Shown in pieces: positions 1-6,867 of a stretch of 64,000 nt of DNA (position 1 is the first letter of the stretch; each line of letters opens with the position of its first letter). Origin of the DNA: Pyrinomonadaceae bacterium (GTDB lineage: Bacteria > Acidobacteriota > Blastocatellia > Pyrinomonadales > Pyrinomonadaceae); NCBI GenBank assembly GCA_021228405.1, contig JAJQRF010000013.1, positions 11,903-75,902 on the forward strand, written 5' to 3'. The translations under genes were made by a program, and so were the position numbers. Under the pieces are notes generated by a model. The model saw only the letters and a program-made list of their open reading frames with translations, was not told where the DNA came from and ran no database searches.

Positions 1-30
1 GTTTCAATTCCAGATTGGTTCAATTAAAAG
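1..30 (-). CRISPR. Leader-proximal CRISPR repeat; array continues left of window
   Basis: Read on the minus strand this 30-base unit begins CTTTTAATTGAACC and ends GGAATTGAAAC. The ATTGAAAC end is the usual 5' handle of crRNAs in type I-A/I-B systems. It lies directly beyond cas1 and a leader-like region, with handle orientation the same as the cas operon. Only one copy is in the window, so it is called a repeat from its ending, length and position, not from visible repetition. The array and its spacers would lie at lower coordinates outside the window. Confidence 0.8.
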
Positions 31-259
31 GCTCTGTTTTTGGCAGAACATTTGTTGATTTTATAGAAGTTACATTTTTTATTCAATCCTAATTTTGGTG
101 TTGCTGTCGTCAGGCGGGAATAATGCTGAAACTACGGTAGGTTGACGACATCCGCTAAATAAAGAAATTATGCGATTTAGCCGATGTCGTCGATTTTAGG
201 AACTGATGTTTTGATGATGTTTTCGGGGCGGTAAATTTGCGTTGACGACGTTTGAAGTT
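31..259 (-). promoter_or_regulatory. CRISPR leader
   Basis: The 229 bases between the end of cas1 and the first repeat hold no gene and should be the leader that starts array transcription and directs spacer insertion. The part next to the repeat (31-100) is AT-rich. The middle holds a strong hairpin (144-191). The motif TTGACGAC occurs at 142-149 and again at 241-248, and GTCGTCA lies near 108. No clear sigma-70 promoter was identified. Confidence 0.6.
144..191. repeat. Long inverted repeat in the CRISPR leader
   Basis: GACGACATC (144-152) pairs with GATGTCGTC (183-191), and GCTAAAT (154-160) pairs with ATTTAGC (175-181). There is a single C-C mismatch between the two stems and a 14-base loop. 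No T-run follows on either strand, so it is not a standard terminator. It could be a protein-binding palindrome used in adaptation or in leader transcription, or a structure at the end of the cas1 message. Confidence 0.7.
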
Positions 260-1453
260 TTACCACCAGGCGCGAAAGCCTTTGTATTCTTCGACTTCCG
301 TCAAATGTTTGACTATTTTATAGCATTCCAGTCTGATCAGTCTTTCATAGCTGACCTTTCTTTTCAGACGGCGATGCTCAATGGTTGTTTGAAGTCTTGC
401 ATCCCATTCCTTCAAAACTATCTTACGTCCCGACTCCTTCAGATAACAGCAATTCAAATCCTGGGCGAAATGTTTTTCCGAAAGCTGCCCGTTATTAAAA
501 AGGCGAAAGATCAGTCGGTCGGCTAAAACTGGTTTGAATATCTCCGCAATGTCGAGTGCCAGCGAAAATCGGCGGAATCCCGGTTCGTGCAGAAAAGAGA
601 TCGTCGGATCGAGTTGACTGCGGTAAATTTGCGTCAAAACGGATGAGTAAACCAAGCCGTTGGTAAACGAGATCAGCGCGTTGACCATATTGTCGGGCGG
701 ACGGCGAACGCGCTTTTTGAATTCGACATCGCGCTTGATGATCTTCTCGAATGCGTGATAATATGCCGCCCGCGCTCTGCCTTCGCACGCCATCAGTTCG
801 TTGATGGTCTTGACCGCTTCGAGCCGCAAAACTTCCGTCTGGACGACTTCGGTTTCCTTCATCAATTCGGCACCGCGCGAATCACGGTAGCGCAGATTCC
901 GCAAAATATTGTGTAGTGCCGCACCGATTAGTTCTTTGGCGATCTTCAGCCTTTTCAGATTTGAACTATAATGTTTGACCTGTTTGACGAGCAGAAATCC
1001 GGCTTGCAGATATTCGCGCGGGTAAAACGAACCGCTGTAAAATCCGTAATAATTAAAAAAATGCACGGGAATTTTCTTTTGCGCGAGAAAATTCAGCACC
1101 CGCGAATTCAGTTCCAATTCACGAAAAGACCAGATCGAATCGACATCTTCGACCGGAATCGTCCGTTTTTCTTTAACTTTAACCGGCGTTTTCGTTTCCG
1201 TATCACTTTCATTCCCGAATGCTTTCACCTGATCGTCAACTTGCGTTTCGAGATTCAGGTCGCCCAGAAAATCTTCGCCGATATTTTGTCCGATCGTTGC
1301 CGAGATTGCTTCGATAAAGTCGCGGTCAAGCTCGCCTTCGACCGAATTTCCGGCTGTTTTATCGTCTTCGTTTTTTCCCGAAAGTTCAAATTGAAGAGTA
1401 TTGTCTTTACGGCGCAATCTGCCGGAACGAGTCAGATAGTAATGTCGTGCCAT
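260..1453 (-). CDS. cas1: Cas1 integrase with N-terminal insertion
   Basis: Cas1 is the metal-dependent integrase that, with Cas2, inserts new spacers at the leader end. The C-terminal helical domain has the expected catalytic residues: Glu224 in CEGRARAAYY, His289 in LHEPGF and Asp301 in SLALDIAEIF. The N-terminal beta domain starts normally (YYLTRSGRLRRKDNTLQFE) and resumes normally at about residue 98 (RTIPVEDVDSIW). Between them lie roughly 70 extra, mostly acidic and charged residues (about 25-97), which explains the length of 397 against about 330 for the family. ATG with AGGAGG about 11 bases upstream supports this start. It is the last cas gene before the leader. It is unlikely to be a pseudogene because the frame is intact. 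Confidence 0.96.
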   Translation of the reverse strand: MARHYYLTRSGRLRRKDNTLQFELSGKNEDDKTAGNSVEGELDRDFIEAISATIGQNIGEDFLGDLNLETQVDDQVKAFGNESDTETKTPVKVKEKRTIPVEDVDSIWSFRELELNSRVLNFLAQKKIPVHFFNYYGFYSGSFYPREYLQAGFLLVKQVKHYSSNLKRLKIAKELIGAALHNILRNLRYRDSRGAELMKETEVVQTEVLRLEAVKTINELMACEGRARAAYYHAFEKIIKRDVEFKKRVRRPPDNMVNALISFTNGLVYSSVLTQIYRSQLDPTISFLHEPGFRRFSLALDIAEIFKPVLADRLIFRLFNNGQLSEKHFAQDLNCCYLKESGRKIVLKEWDARLQTTIEHRRLKRKVSYERLIRLECYKIVKHLTEVEEYKGFRAWW

Positions 1454-1645
1454 TTTTTTGAGCCTCCTATAATTTTTTGCAGTTTCTGGTATATATATTC
1501 CAATAAATTTAGATAAAAACGGTTACAGATAAGTTATGAAACATATCTCTCCGAAAAAGAACGAAAGGGATATAGGCAAAAAAGAATCAATGGGAAATGA
1601 AAAAAGAAAATAAATTGTCAAAGAACCGAAATTATGAGAAAGGCT

Positions 1646-2146
1646 TTATCCCCAACATAATTCGGCAAAACTGCAAGAACGGCAGATCTTCATAAATTCG
1701 ACTGCGGGCGGTCTTTCATTTGATACGATATTCTCCATCTCATCTATTGCCGCGATCAAACGGGATTCCTTTTCGGGCGATAGTTCGACTTCCTTTGTTT
1801 GCCGCAGTTTCGGATAATCGATCTGCCCGGTCAGACCTTCGACTCCTTTTTGTTTCAGATAATAGATGTAATAAAGCAGTTGAAATTCGTGCGCCTCTTC
1901 CATACTGTCGGACAGTTTGACTTCGTGGATTACGCCGTCCGCTTGCCAATCGAGCACGATCTTGCCGTCGATCGAGATTTCCTTTTTCTTCCGTTCGTAA
2001 GAATTTTCGTGAACGAGTTTGCCCAACTTCACACGGTCGGATTCGGTTTCCATCTGAATCCCGTGATGAAACCACCACAGTTTCTTCCGGCAGATAAAAT
2101 AATATCCGACCTCCGTTCCCGTAAATTTTGTCAGGTGTTCATTCAT
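1646..2146 (-). CDS. cas4: Cas4 RecB-like Fe-S exonuclease
   Basis: Cas4 trims and selects prespacers by PAM for the Cas1-Cas2 integrase. The RecB-type nuclease motif is visible as Asp, then EVKLS with the catalytic Glu and Lys (WQADGVIHEVKLS), and a conserved His lies in GKLVHE. One Cys in the N-terminal YYFICRKKLWWF and three in the C-terminal ICRSCSFAELCWG form the usual four-Cys iron-sulfur site. The frame is open upstream to a TTG at 2206, but the ATG at 2146 (MNEHLTKFTGTEVGYYF) matches the normal family start, giving 166 residues. The 192 bases between this gene and cas1 contain nothing recognisable. Confidence 0.93.
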   Translation of the reverse strand: MNEHLTKFTGTEVGYYFICRKKLWWFHHGIQMETESDRVKLGKLVHENSYERKKKEISIDGKIVLDWQADGVIHEVKLSDSMEEAHEFQLLYYIYYLKQKGVEGLTGQIDYPKLRQTKEVELSPEKESRLIAAIDEMENIVSNERPPAVEFMKICRSCSFAELCWG

Positions 2147-2238
2147 CTTAACGAAATATTCACGACTCTTCTTCAAATCTCGGACGTAAATATCTGACCG
2201 TTTCAATCAATCCTAATACCCAATTGCTGTCTAAATCT

Positions 2239-4668
2239 TTAAATAAAATTACTATCATCCAATTTGTCAGATGCTAAACCTTTATCTTTTGAATAAGCTA
2301 AAGTAACTATGTATTCACGTAATTTTTCATTTTTTTGAATAGCTCCCATCTTTTCTGCTTTGAAATATTGTCCTCGACGAATAGGAACAAGCAAGGTCCT
2401 AGCTTGGATAGATTGATTTTGGTTCATTAAATCCGTAAATTCGGTTAATAAAGACTGTGGTAAAACTTCGACCTGAAAATCATTTTCGTCAAATATTGGA
2501 CTTTTCCAATCATTATGCGTTCCGGCAATAATCTCATTAACAAAATTTGCAATCACTTTGTTTTTCAATGCGTTTTCAAATTCTTGTTGTGCTGCAAGTG
2601 AATAGCCGTTTTCATAGACCTTATCAACGATTTCAGTTAATTCCTGCTCTGACAATTCGCCTTCTATATTTCTCAATAATTCAACTGTTTTGTTCGTTGT
2701 TTCTTCATCGTAAAGATAACCATTTGTCGGTTGGGAAAAGATGAAAATATCGGCGCAAATTAAATTGTTGTTTTCATCTTTTTGGCTTCCGCTTCGATTA
2801 ACTCTGCCTAGTCTTTGACCGAGCGCATCTGCCGGAGCAGGTTCGCTGTAACCGCGTTCGTAATCAATATCGAGCGAAACTTCGACGGCTTGTGTAGCTA
2901 CTAAAATCGGAGTTGCCAGTGAATTTTCCTTAATTTTATTTCTGAGTTCGGCTTTTTCATTTTTATTCAATTTTCGCGTGATTTTTTTCTCGATTTCAGT
3001 TCTATCTCGCCCATTAAAACGCGAATGTAAAAGTGTTACATTGCTAAATCCGTATTTTCTAACTTCATCATAAACTTGCTGACTTGTTTTTACGTGATTG
3101 CAGAAAATAAGTGTTGATTGTCCAAAATTCCTAATTTCGGAAACAATTGTCGGCAGATTCTCAAACAAATTTCCTTCGCAGACATTTATTTTATGTCGTT
3201 TCTTATCGGTGATTTTCCTGTCTTGTTCATCATTCGGATTCGGTTCGATAATGTGAAGTTCGTCAATTTCTAAATTTTCCCTGATGATTTTCTCTAGAAA
3301 TTTCGGGATTGTCGCAGATGTGAAAAGGATTTTGGTGTTAAATGGCTCGCTTTTCAAAAGTTTTGCGGTAGCTAAAGTCAGTCCTGTAATCAAAGGTTCA
3401 AAAGCGTGAACTTCATCATAAACGATACAACTATTGACAAACTCCGCCAAGCCCGTTTCCCAACCGCGTCCACGCAATGCAAATCGTAAAATTTGATGCG
3501 GCGTAGAAATGCGAATCGGATGATACATTTCCTTAGCTAAACTTTTCAAGTGTTTTGCCTGTCGGTTTTTCACTTTCAGACTCATTTCGTCTTTTTCCAT
3601 TAAGCGAAACAGATAATCGGCGTTTTTGTGATGTAAAACTCCGACATTTTTTTCATCGAAGATTTCACTAAATCGCCGTGCCATTGCATTGATACTGGCA
3701 GTAAACGGCAAAACGTAAAAGAAACGTCCGTTTTCAGATTGATTTCGACAAACCCAAAGTAAAGCTGCAAGCGTTTTTCCCGCGCCCGTCGGAGCTTTCA
3801 GAATGGTATTTCCGATTGTCTCGGATGCTCTGATTTGATAAGGCAAAATAGAGTGTTCGCCAAGTTCTTTTTGTTTAATTTTCGCTTCTAAATCAATCAA
3901 GTTTGGAATGTCTAAAATCTCTGGGTGATCTTTTTCCTTGCGGTCATTTGCGGAAGCCAAATGATCGCTCGTTATCAGTAATCCGCGCAAAAGACTCGCC
4001 TGCCAACGATTTTCTTTAGAAATGCGTTTAATTTGTCCGTTTCTGCCTAAACTACGATCAAGCCAATCATCTGAAATTCCTAAATAAAGCAATTCATCAG
4101 TAATTTCAACTTTCGTCCAGTCAAAACTGAATTTCTCTGCTAAATCTTCGAGAAAATCTTGGAAAACCATCCAATTTTCCCGCAAATGCGTAAGCATTTC
4201 TTCCCATTGTGCCGTTTCATTTGTGTAATAAAAATTTGGCGGTAATTCTCCCGTCGGCAAAACGCTTTTTTCATTTGCGCCGTTCTCGAAAGGAATGTCC
4301 TTATGATGTGTAAGAATCGCAAATAAAGCTGTTTCCTCAAGATTTGGATTTAAGATACAAGCCAAAGCTGTTGAAAGAGTTTCGTGACGATGTCCCCAAC
4401 CGCCGCCAGCACGAATAGTTGCTAAATCAGTTCGGAGCATTTTTTGAAAACCGCTTGCCGCTTTTCCAATGTCGTGCAATGCGCCAACTTCAACTAAAAT
4501 CTTCGCAAGTCTTTTTCGTTCGTCGGTTGGAAACGGCAAACGATCACAGATTTTTTTCGCATTTTCGGCAACATTGACCGAATGACGGAAAAGACTTTCG
4601 CCTTTGCCGTCATTGTCAATGTCTTCATCTACGCTTTTCGCCCAAAGAATGTCGTGAGATTGATTCAT
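2239..4668 (-). CDS. cas3: Cas3 HD nuclease-helicase
   Basis: Cas3 is recruited by target-bound Cascade and unwinds and degrades the invading DNA. The N-terminal HD nuclease domain has His29, His65-Asp66 in GALHDIGKA, HRH at 93-95 and HH at 121-122. The SF2 helicase follows, with Walker A APTGAGKT (291-298), DEVH at 417-420, the TSAT motif III and RLGRVNRSG as motif VI. Length of 809 residues is normal for a fused HD-helicase. The start is 5 bases beyond the cas5 stop, so the two are probably translated from one message. A 92-base gap separates it from the chosen cas4 start. Confidence 0.97.
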   Translation of the reverse strand: MNQSHDILWAKSVDEDIDNDGKGESLFRHSVNVAENAKKICDRLPFPTDERKRLAKILVEVGALHDIGKAASGFQKMLRTDLATIRAGGGWGHRHETLSTALACILNPNLEETALFAILTHHKDIPFENGANEKSVLPTGELPPNFYYTNETAQWEEMLTHLRENWMVFQDFLEDLAEKFSFDWTKVEITDELLYLGISDDWLDRSLGRNGQIKRISKENRWQASLLRGLLITSDHLASANDRKEKDHPEILDIPNLIDLEAKIKQKELGEHSILPYQIRASETIGNTILKAPTGAGKTLAALLWVCRNQSENGRFFYVLPFTASINAMARRFSEIFDEKNVGVLHHKNADYLFRLMEKDEMSLKVKNRQAKHLKSLAKEMYHPIRISTPHQILRFALRGRGWETGLAEFVNSCIVYDEVHAFEPLITGLTLATAKLLKSEPFNTKILFTSATIPKFLEKIIRENLEIDELHIIEPNPNDEQDRKITDKKRHKINVCEGNLFENLPTIVSEIRNFGQSTLIFCNHVKTSQQVYDEVRKYGFSNVTLLHSRFNGRDRTEIEKKITRKLNKNEKAELRNKIKENSLATPILVATQAVEVSLDIDYERGYSEPAPADALGQRLGRVNRSGSQKDENNNLICADIFIFSQPTNGYLYDEETTNKTVELLRNIEGELSEQELTEIVDKVYENGYSLAAQQEFENALKNKVIANFVNEIIAGTHNDWKSPIFDENDFQVEVLPQSLLTEFTDLMNQNQSIQARTLLVPIRRGQYFKAEKMGAIQKNEKLREYIVTLAYSKDKGLASDKLDDSNFI

Positions 4669-4673
4669 AATTA

Positions 4674-5357
4674 TTACAAAATAGAATGCATGTAAACTGC
4701 TTTGGAATCGTTTATTTTGAAAAGATTACTGCGCGAAATGTTTGAAGCATTTTCATATTTGACCGCAACAAATTTTGAAGTTTTGCCGGTGCATCTGGTA
4801 TGACCTCGTTCGTCGTTATAAAAATACTCAGGCAAATTTAAAATCTGCCCGCCTATATCATTTTGCGGAAACGGCAATAATGTGCCGCCGATTTTTGCTT
4901 CGCCAACGCTTTCAGCTTCGATAATTTCAGTATATCTTCTTAACCCGTCTGAATTCTTAATCACTTCAATCCAAACTAAATCTTGCGAACGCCCAAGCGA
5001 AGGCACATTACGCGGATTTTCAAAATATTCCTGAAAATCTAAATTGTCCAAATAAATATCAAGTGCCGGATTAAGATGAAACTGCCGTTTGACTATGCCT
5101 TTTTCCTGTGGCGAAAGTTTATTACTAGACATTTTCAGCCTTTGCGTGGTTTCCATATCAATCGCCAAACCCGAACTTTTGAAAATGTAACCGATTCGCG
5201 TTTCGTGCGGTTTGATTTCACGCGCCGCCAAATTACCGATAAAACCGAGAATTGTGCTGTAAGGCGGAACAGGCGCAGTCAAACCTGTTCCCGAATACAG
5301 CAAAGGCATCCGAAACGTCGCTGTCCAACCGACGATTTTGGCGTGTAATAATTTCAT
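4674..5357 (-). CDS. cas5: Cas5 Cascade subunit (type I-B)
   Basis: Cas5 is the RAMP protein that binds the crRNA 5' handle and caps the Cascade complex. The N-terminus (KLLHAKIVGWTATFRMPLLYSGTGLTAPVPPYSTILGFIG) is the typical Cas5 start, with the conserved PPYSTILGFIG helix. Length of 227 residues fits I-B Cas5 (Cas5t-like). It lies 14 bases after cas7 and 5 bases before cas3, an arrangement usual for type I-B operons. Confidence 0.92.
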   Translation of the reverse strand: MKLLHAKIVGWTATFRMPLLYSGTGLTAPVPPYSTILGFIGNLAAREIKPHETRIGYIFKSSGLAIDMETTQRLKMSSNKLSPQEKGIVKRQFHLNPALDIYLDNLDFQEYFENPRNVPSLGRSQDLVWIEVIKNSDGLRRYTEIIEAESVGEAKIGGTLLPFPQNDIGGQILNLPEYFYNDERGHTRCTGKTSKFVAVKYENASNISRSNLFKINDSKAVYMHSIL

Positions 5358-5371
5358 TTTTACCTCGCGTC

Positions 5372-6520
5372 TTAACCGACTTTTTCAAGTTCGGCGGTTA
5401 ATTGGTTGACTGCTTCAATAGGACTCGACAAACGCACAATATCGCTTTTTTCTTGAGCAAAAGACTGCAAGTCGGTTTCATTAGTCGGATGTAAATAACC
5501 TTTTCTAATTCCGATAAACACGTGCGTTGTCAAACGGTTTCGATAGTCGTTGATAATATCTTTAAGCGCATCGAGTTTAATGACAGGCTGACTTTCTTTT
5601 TCTTCAAACAAATCATTAAAGATCAGATTCCCACAATTCAATCCGGCGACAACAATCGCTTTTGGCGTTACGTCCGTTCCAAATTGCGCCTGCTTCGCGC
5701 CGCCGCGCAAAACCGCTAAAGCTTTCAAAATCATCGTTGCCCGTTCGCGCCGTTTGTTATCGGTTATTTCATAAATTCCCGTTTCAGTTTCACGAATCGT
5801 GCCGTCAGCCGCGTATTGTTTGACAAAATTCTCATCAAGTTCGATGCGGTCGCCATCATTTCGGAAAACGCCCAAGCGCGAATAGTTTAAGCCGAAGATT
5901 GCCTGTAACTGCGTGTTATAAAATTTTGTTTTATACGGCAAAGGCGAACCTTCTTTAAGATGAACAAATCCCTCGTCATCGCTAATCGTCGCGGCTTTGC
6001 GGATTGACTTCAGAATCGAAGAACCAAACGGCGACGGACGCATTACGGCTTTTGTTTTTTCGGTTTTCGGTTTCGTTTTTGTTTCTTTGTTTTCGTCTTC
6101 CCGTTCGGCTAATTCAAGCATTTCATCTTCAGTCAAAGTTTCAGGTATTTCAGTTTCCTTACCTTGACCTTTGGCGGCTCGCATATAACCGAAAATATCG
6201 TCTTCGGCAAATTCAACCGGATTCATTTCCGTTCCGATTTTATTAGTTGTTCCTTTCGCGCTTTTGTCCAACGCTTTTAATTCAGTTCCCGGTTCGTTCG
6301 GATTTTCTTCTTGAAAAGTCATCCGTAGCCAACGCCGCCAAGCCTGAGCCGATACATATGGAACGCGAATTCCTCTGCCGTTTTTGTCATAATCCAAAAA
6401 AGTTTTCGGAATCACCGCGTTTCTATCTTCGCCCGTATCAAGTCCCGCACCGTTCAAAAACGCGCCTTCGGCTTGAATTAAAAATGTTCCTGCAATATGT
6501 GTTAATTTATTTTTGCTCAT
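5372..6520 (-). CDS. cas7: Cas7 Cascade backbone (Cst2/DevR family)
   Basis: Cas7 polymerises along the crRNA spacer to form the Cascade backbone. The N-terminus THIAGTFLIQAEGAFLNGAGLDTGEDRNAVIPKTF and the RVPYVSAQAWRRWLR segment are typical of the Cst2/DevR type of Cas7. A low-complexity acidic and lysine-rich stretch (about residues 125-160, KETEIPETLTEDEM to KTKPKTEKTK) looks like an inserted loop. The open frame begins at a TTG at 6532, but the ATG at 6520 has AAGGAA just upstream, so 382 residues is the better call. The gene is preceded by a 343-base non-coding region that separates it from cas8. Confidence 0.93.
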   Translation of the reverse strand: MSKNKLTHIAGTFLIQAEGAFLNGAGLDTGEDRNAVIPKTFLDYDKNGRGIRVPYVSAQAWRRWLRMTFQEENPNEPGTELKALDKSAKGTTNKIGTEMNPVEFAEDDIFGYMRAAKGQGKETEIPETLTEDEMLELAEREDENKETKTKPKTEKTKAVMRPSPFGSSILKSIRKAATISDDEGFVHLKEGSPLPYKTKFYNTQLQAIFGLNYSRLGVFRNDGDRIELDENFVKQYAADGTIRETETGIYEITDNKRRERATMILKALAVLRGGAKQAQFGTDVTPKAIVVAGLNCGNLIFNDLFEEKESQPVIKLDALKDIINDYRNRLTTHVFIGIRKGYLHPTNETDLQSFAQEKSDIVRLSSPIEAVNQLTAELEKVG

Positions 6521-6557
6521 AATTTCCTTCAAAAATGTTTAGAAATATCTGTTAAAT

Positions 6558-6585
6558 TTGTCTGAGTAGAATCTGAGCTTATAAT
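6558..6585 (+). promoter_or_regulatory. Sigma-70-like promoter for antisense RNA
   Basis: TTGTCT (6558-6563), a 16-base spacer and a perfect TATAAT (6580-6585) face away from cas7 on the plus strand. The predicted start is near 6592, the first base of a structured RNA. The bases just upstream and over the -35 (6542-6560) resemble the pseudo-spacer of the minus-strand crRNA-like element. Confidence 0.6.
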
Positions 6586-6591
6586 AAATAA

Positions 6592-6710
6592 GGCGGCGAG
6601 GGCTAAGTCTTTTTCAACTTAGCGGAGACGGTTGAAAGCCATCTTTGATACCTCGCCATAAACGGAATGCGACGAGTAAAGGGCTTCCAAATCCATCTCG
6701 TCGTTTTTTT
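6592..6710 (+). ncRNA. Candidate structured small RNA antisense to cas8-cas7 junction
   Basis: An RNA of about 119 bases is predicted between a consensus promoter and a terminator. GGCGAGG (6595-6601) pairs with CCTCGCC (6651-6657) and closes a junction. The junction contains a hairpin GCTAAGT/ACTTAGC (6602-6608 with 6617-6623) and a smaller GACGG...CCATC stem. A second domain is the terminator stem. It lies opposite the message that joins cas8 to cas7. A short frame starts ATG CGA CGA at 6667, inside the terminator stem. I do not recognise the RNA as a known riboswitch. Its position resembles creT genes, but function is inference. Confidence 0.5.
6670..6710 (+). terminator. Rho-independent terminator of the antisense RNA
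   Basis: CGACGAG (6670-6676) pairs with CTCGTCG (6697-6703), followed at once by seven T (6704-6710). The loop is 20 bases, longer than usual. The T-run is on the plus strand only, so minus-strand cas transcription should not be stopped here. Confidence 0.65.
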
Positions 6711-6724
6711 ATTGATTTTAAGAA

Positions 6725-6831
6725 AAGAGTGCTGGTTCAATTAATTTTCAAGATTAACCAGATATTTCAATACCGTTGCACTCTCTTCACAAAATCTCAT
6801 TGCCTCAATCAATATTAATCAGATAGGCAAT
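6725..6831 (-). ncRNA. Candidate crRNA-like (CreA-type) RNA with two degenerate repeat units
   Basis: Read on the minus strand, GGTATTGAAAT (6764-6774) matches the end of the CRISPR repeat. After a 19-base pseudo-spacer (6745-6763), TTAATTGAACCA (6733-6744) matches the start of the repeat exactly for 12 bases. This is the layout of a mature crRNA. A second diverged copy of handle plus pseudo-spacer lies upstream (6809-6835); its 17-base core differs from the first (6748-6764) at two positions. An outer stem AGAGTGC/GCACTCT (6725-6731 with 6779-6785) followed by a T-rich tail may end the RNA. A good minus-strand promoter lies directly upstream. The role as an antitoxin-like guide is inferred. 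Confidence 0.5.
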
Positions 6832-6837
6832 AACGAG

Positions 6838-6867
6838 ATTCTACAAAGTATTTTTTTAGTTAGTCAA
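6838..6867 (-). promoter_or_regulatory. Sigma-70-like promoter overlapping the cas8 stop
   Basis: On the minus strand TTGACT (6862-6867), an 18-base spacer and TAGAAT (6838-6843) each match the consensus in five of six positions. The -35 overlaps the cas8 stop codon. Transcription would start near 6831. It could serve the crRNA-like element, the downstream cas7-cas5-cas3-cas4-cas1 genes, or both. Confidence 0.55.

Noticed and set aside
81-100. Possible second degenerate CRISPR repeat in the leader (ATTCAATCCTAATTTTGGTG)
   Set aside because: Similarity to the repeat needs several gaps, and AT-rich leaders give such matches easily.
971-1516. 181-residue plus-strand open frame inside cas1
   Set aside because: It is opposite the Cas1 catalytic gene and has Phe/Arg-rich composition typical of antisense frames.
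6667-6744. Mini-ORF starting ATG CGA CGA as a CreT toxin peptide
   Set aside because: The tandem rare Arg codons form the terminator stem, and most of the frame lies beyond the T-run; not enough to call a gene, so it is only mentioned with the RNA.
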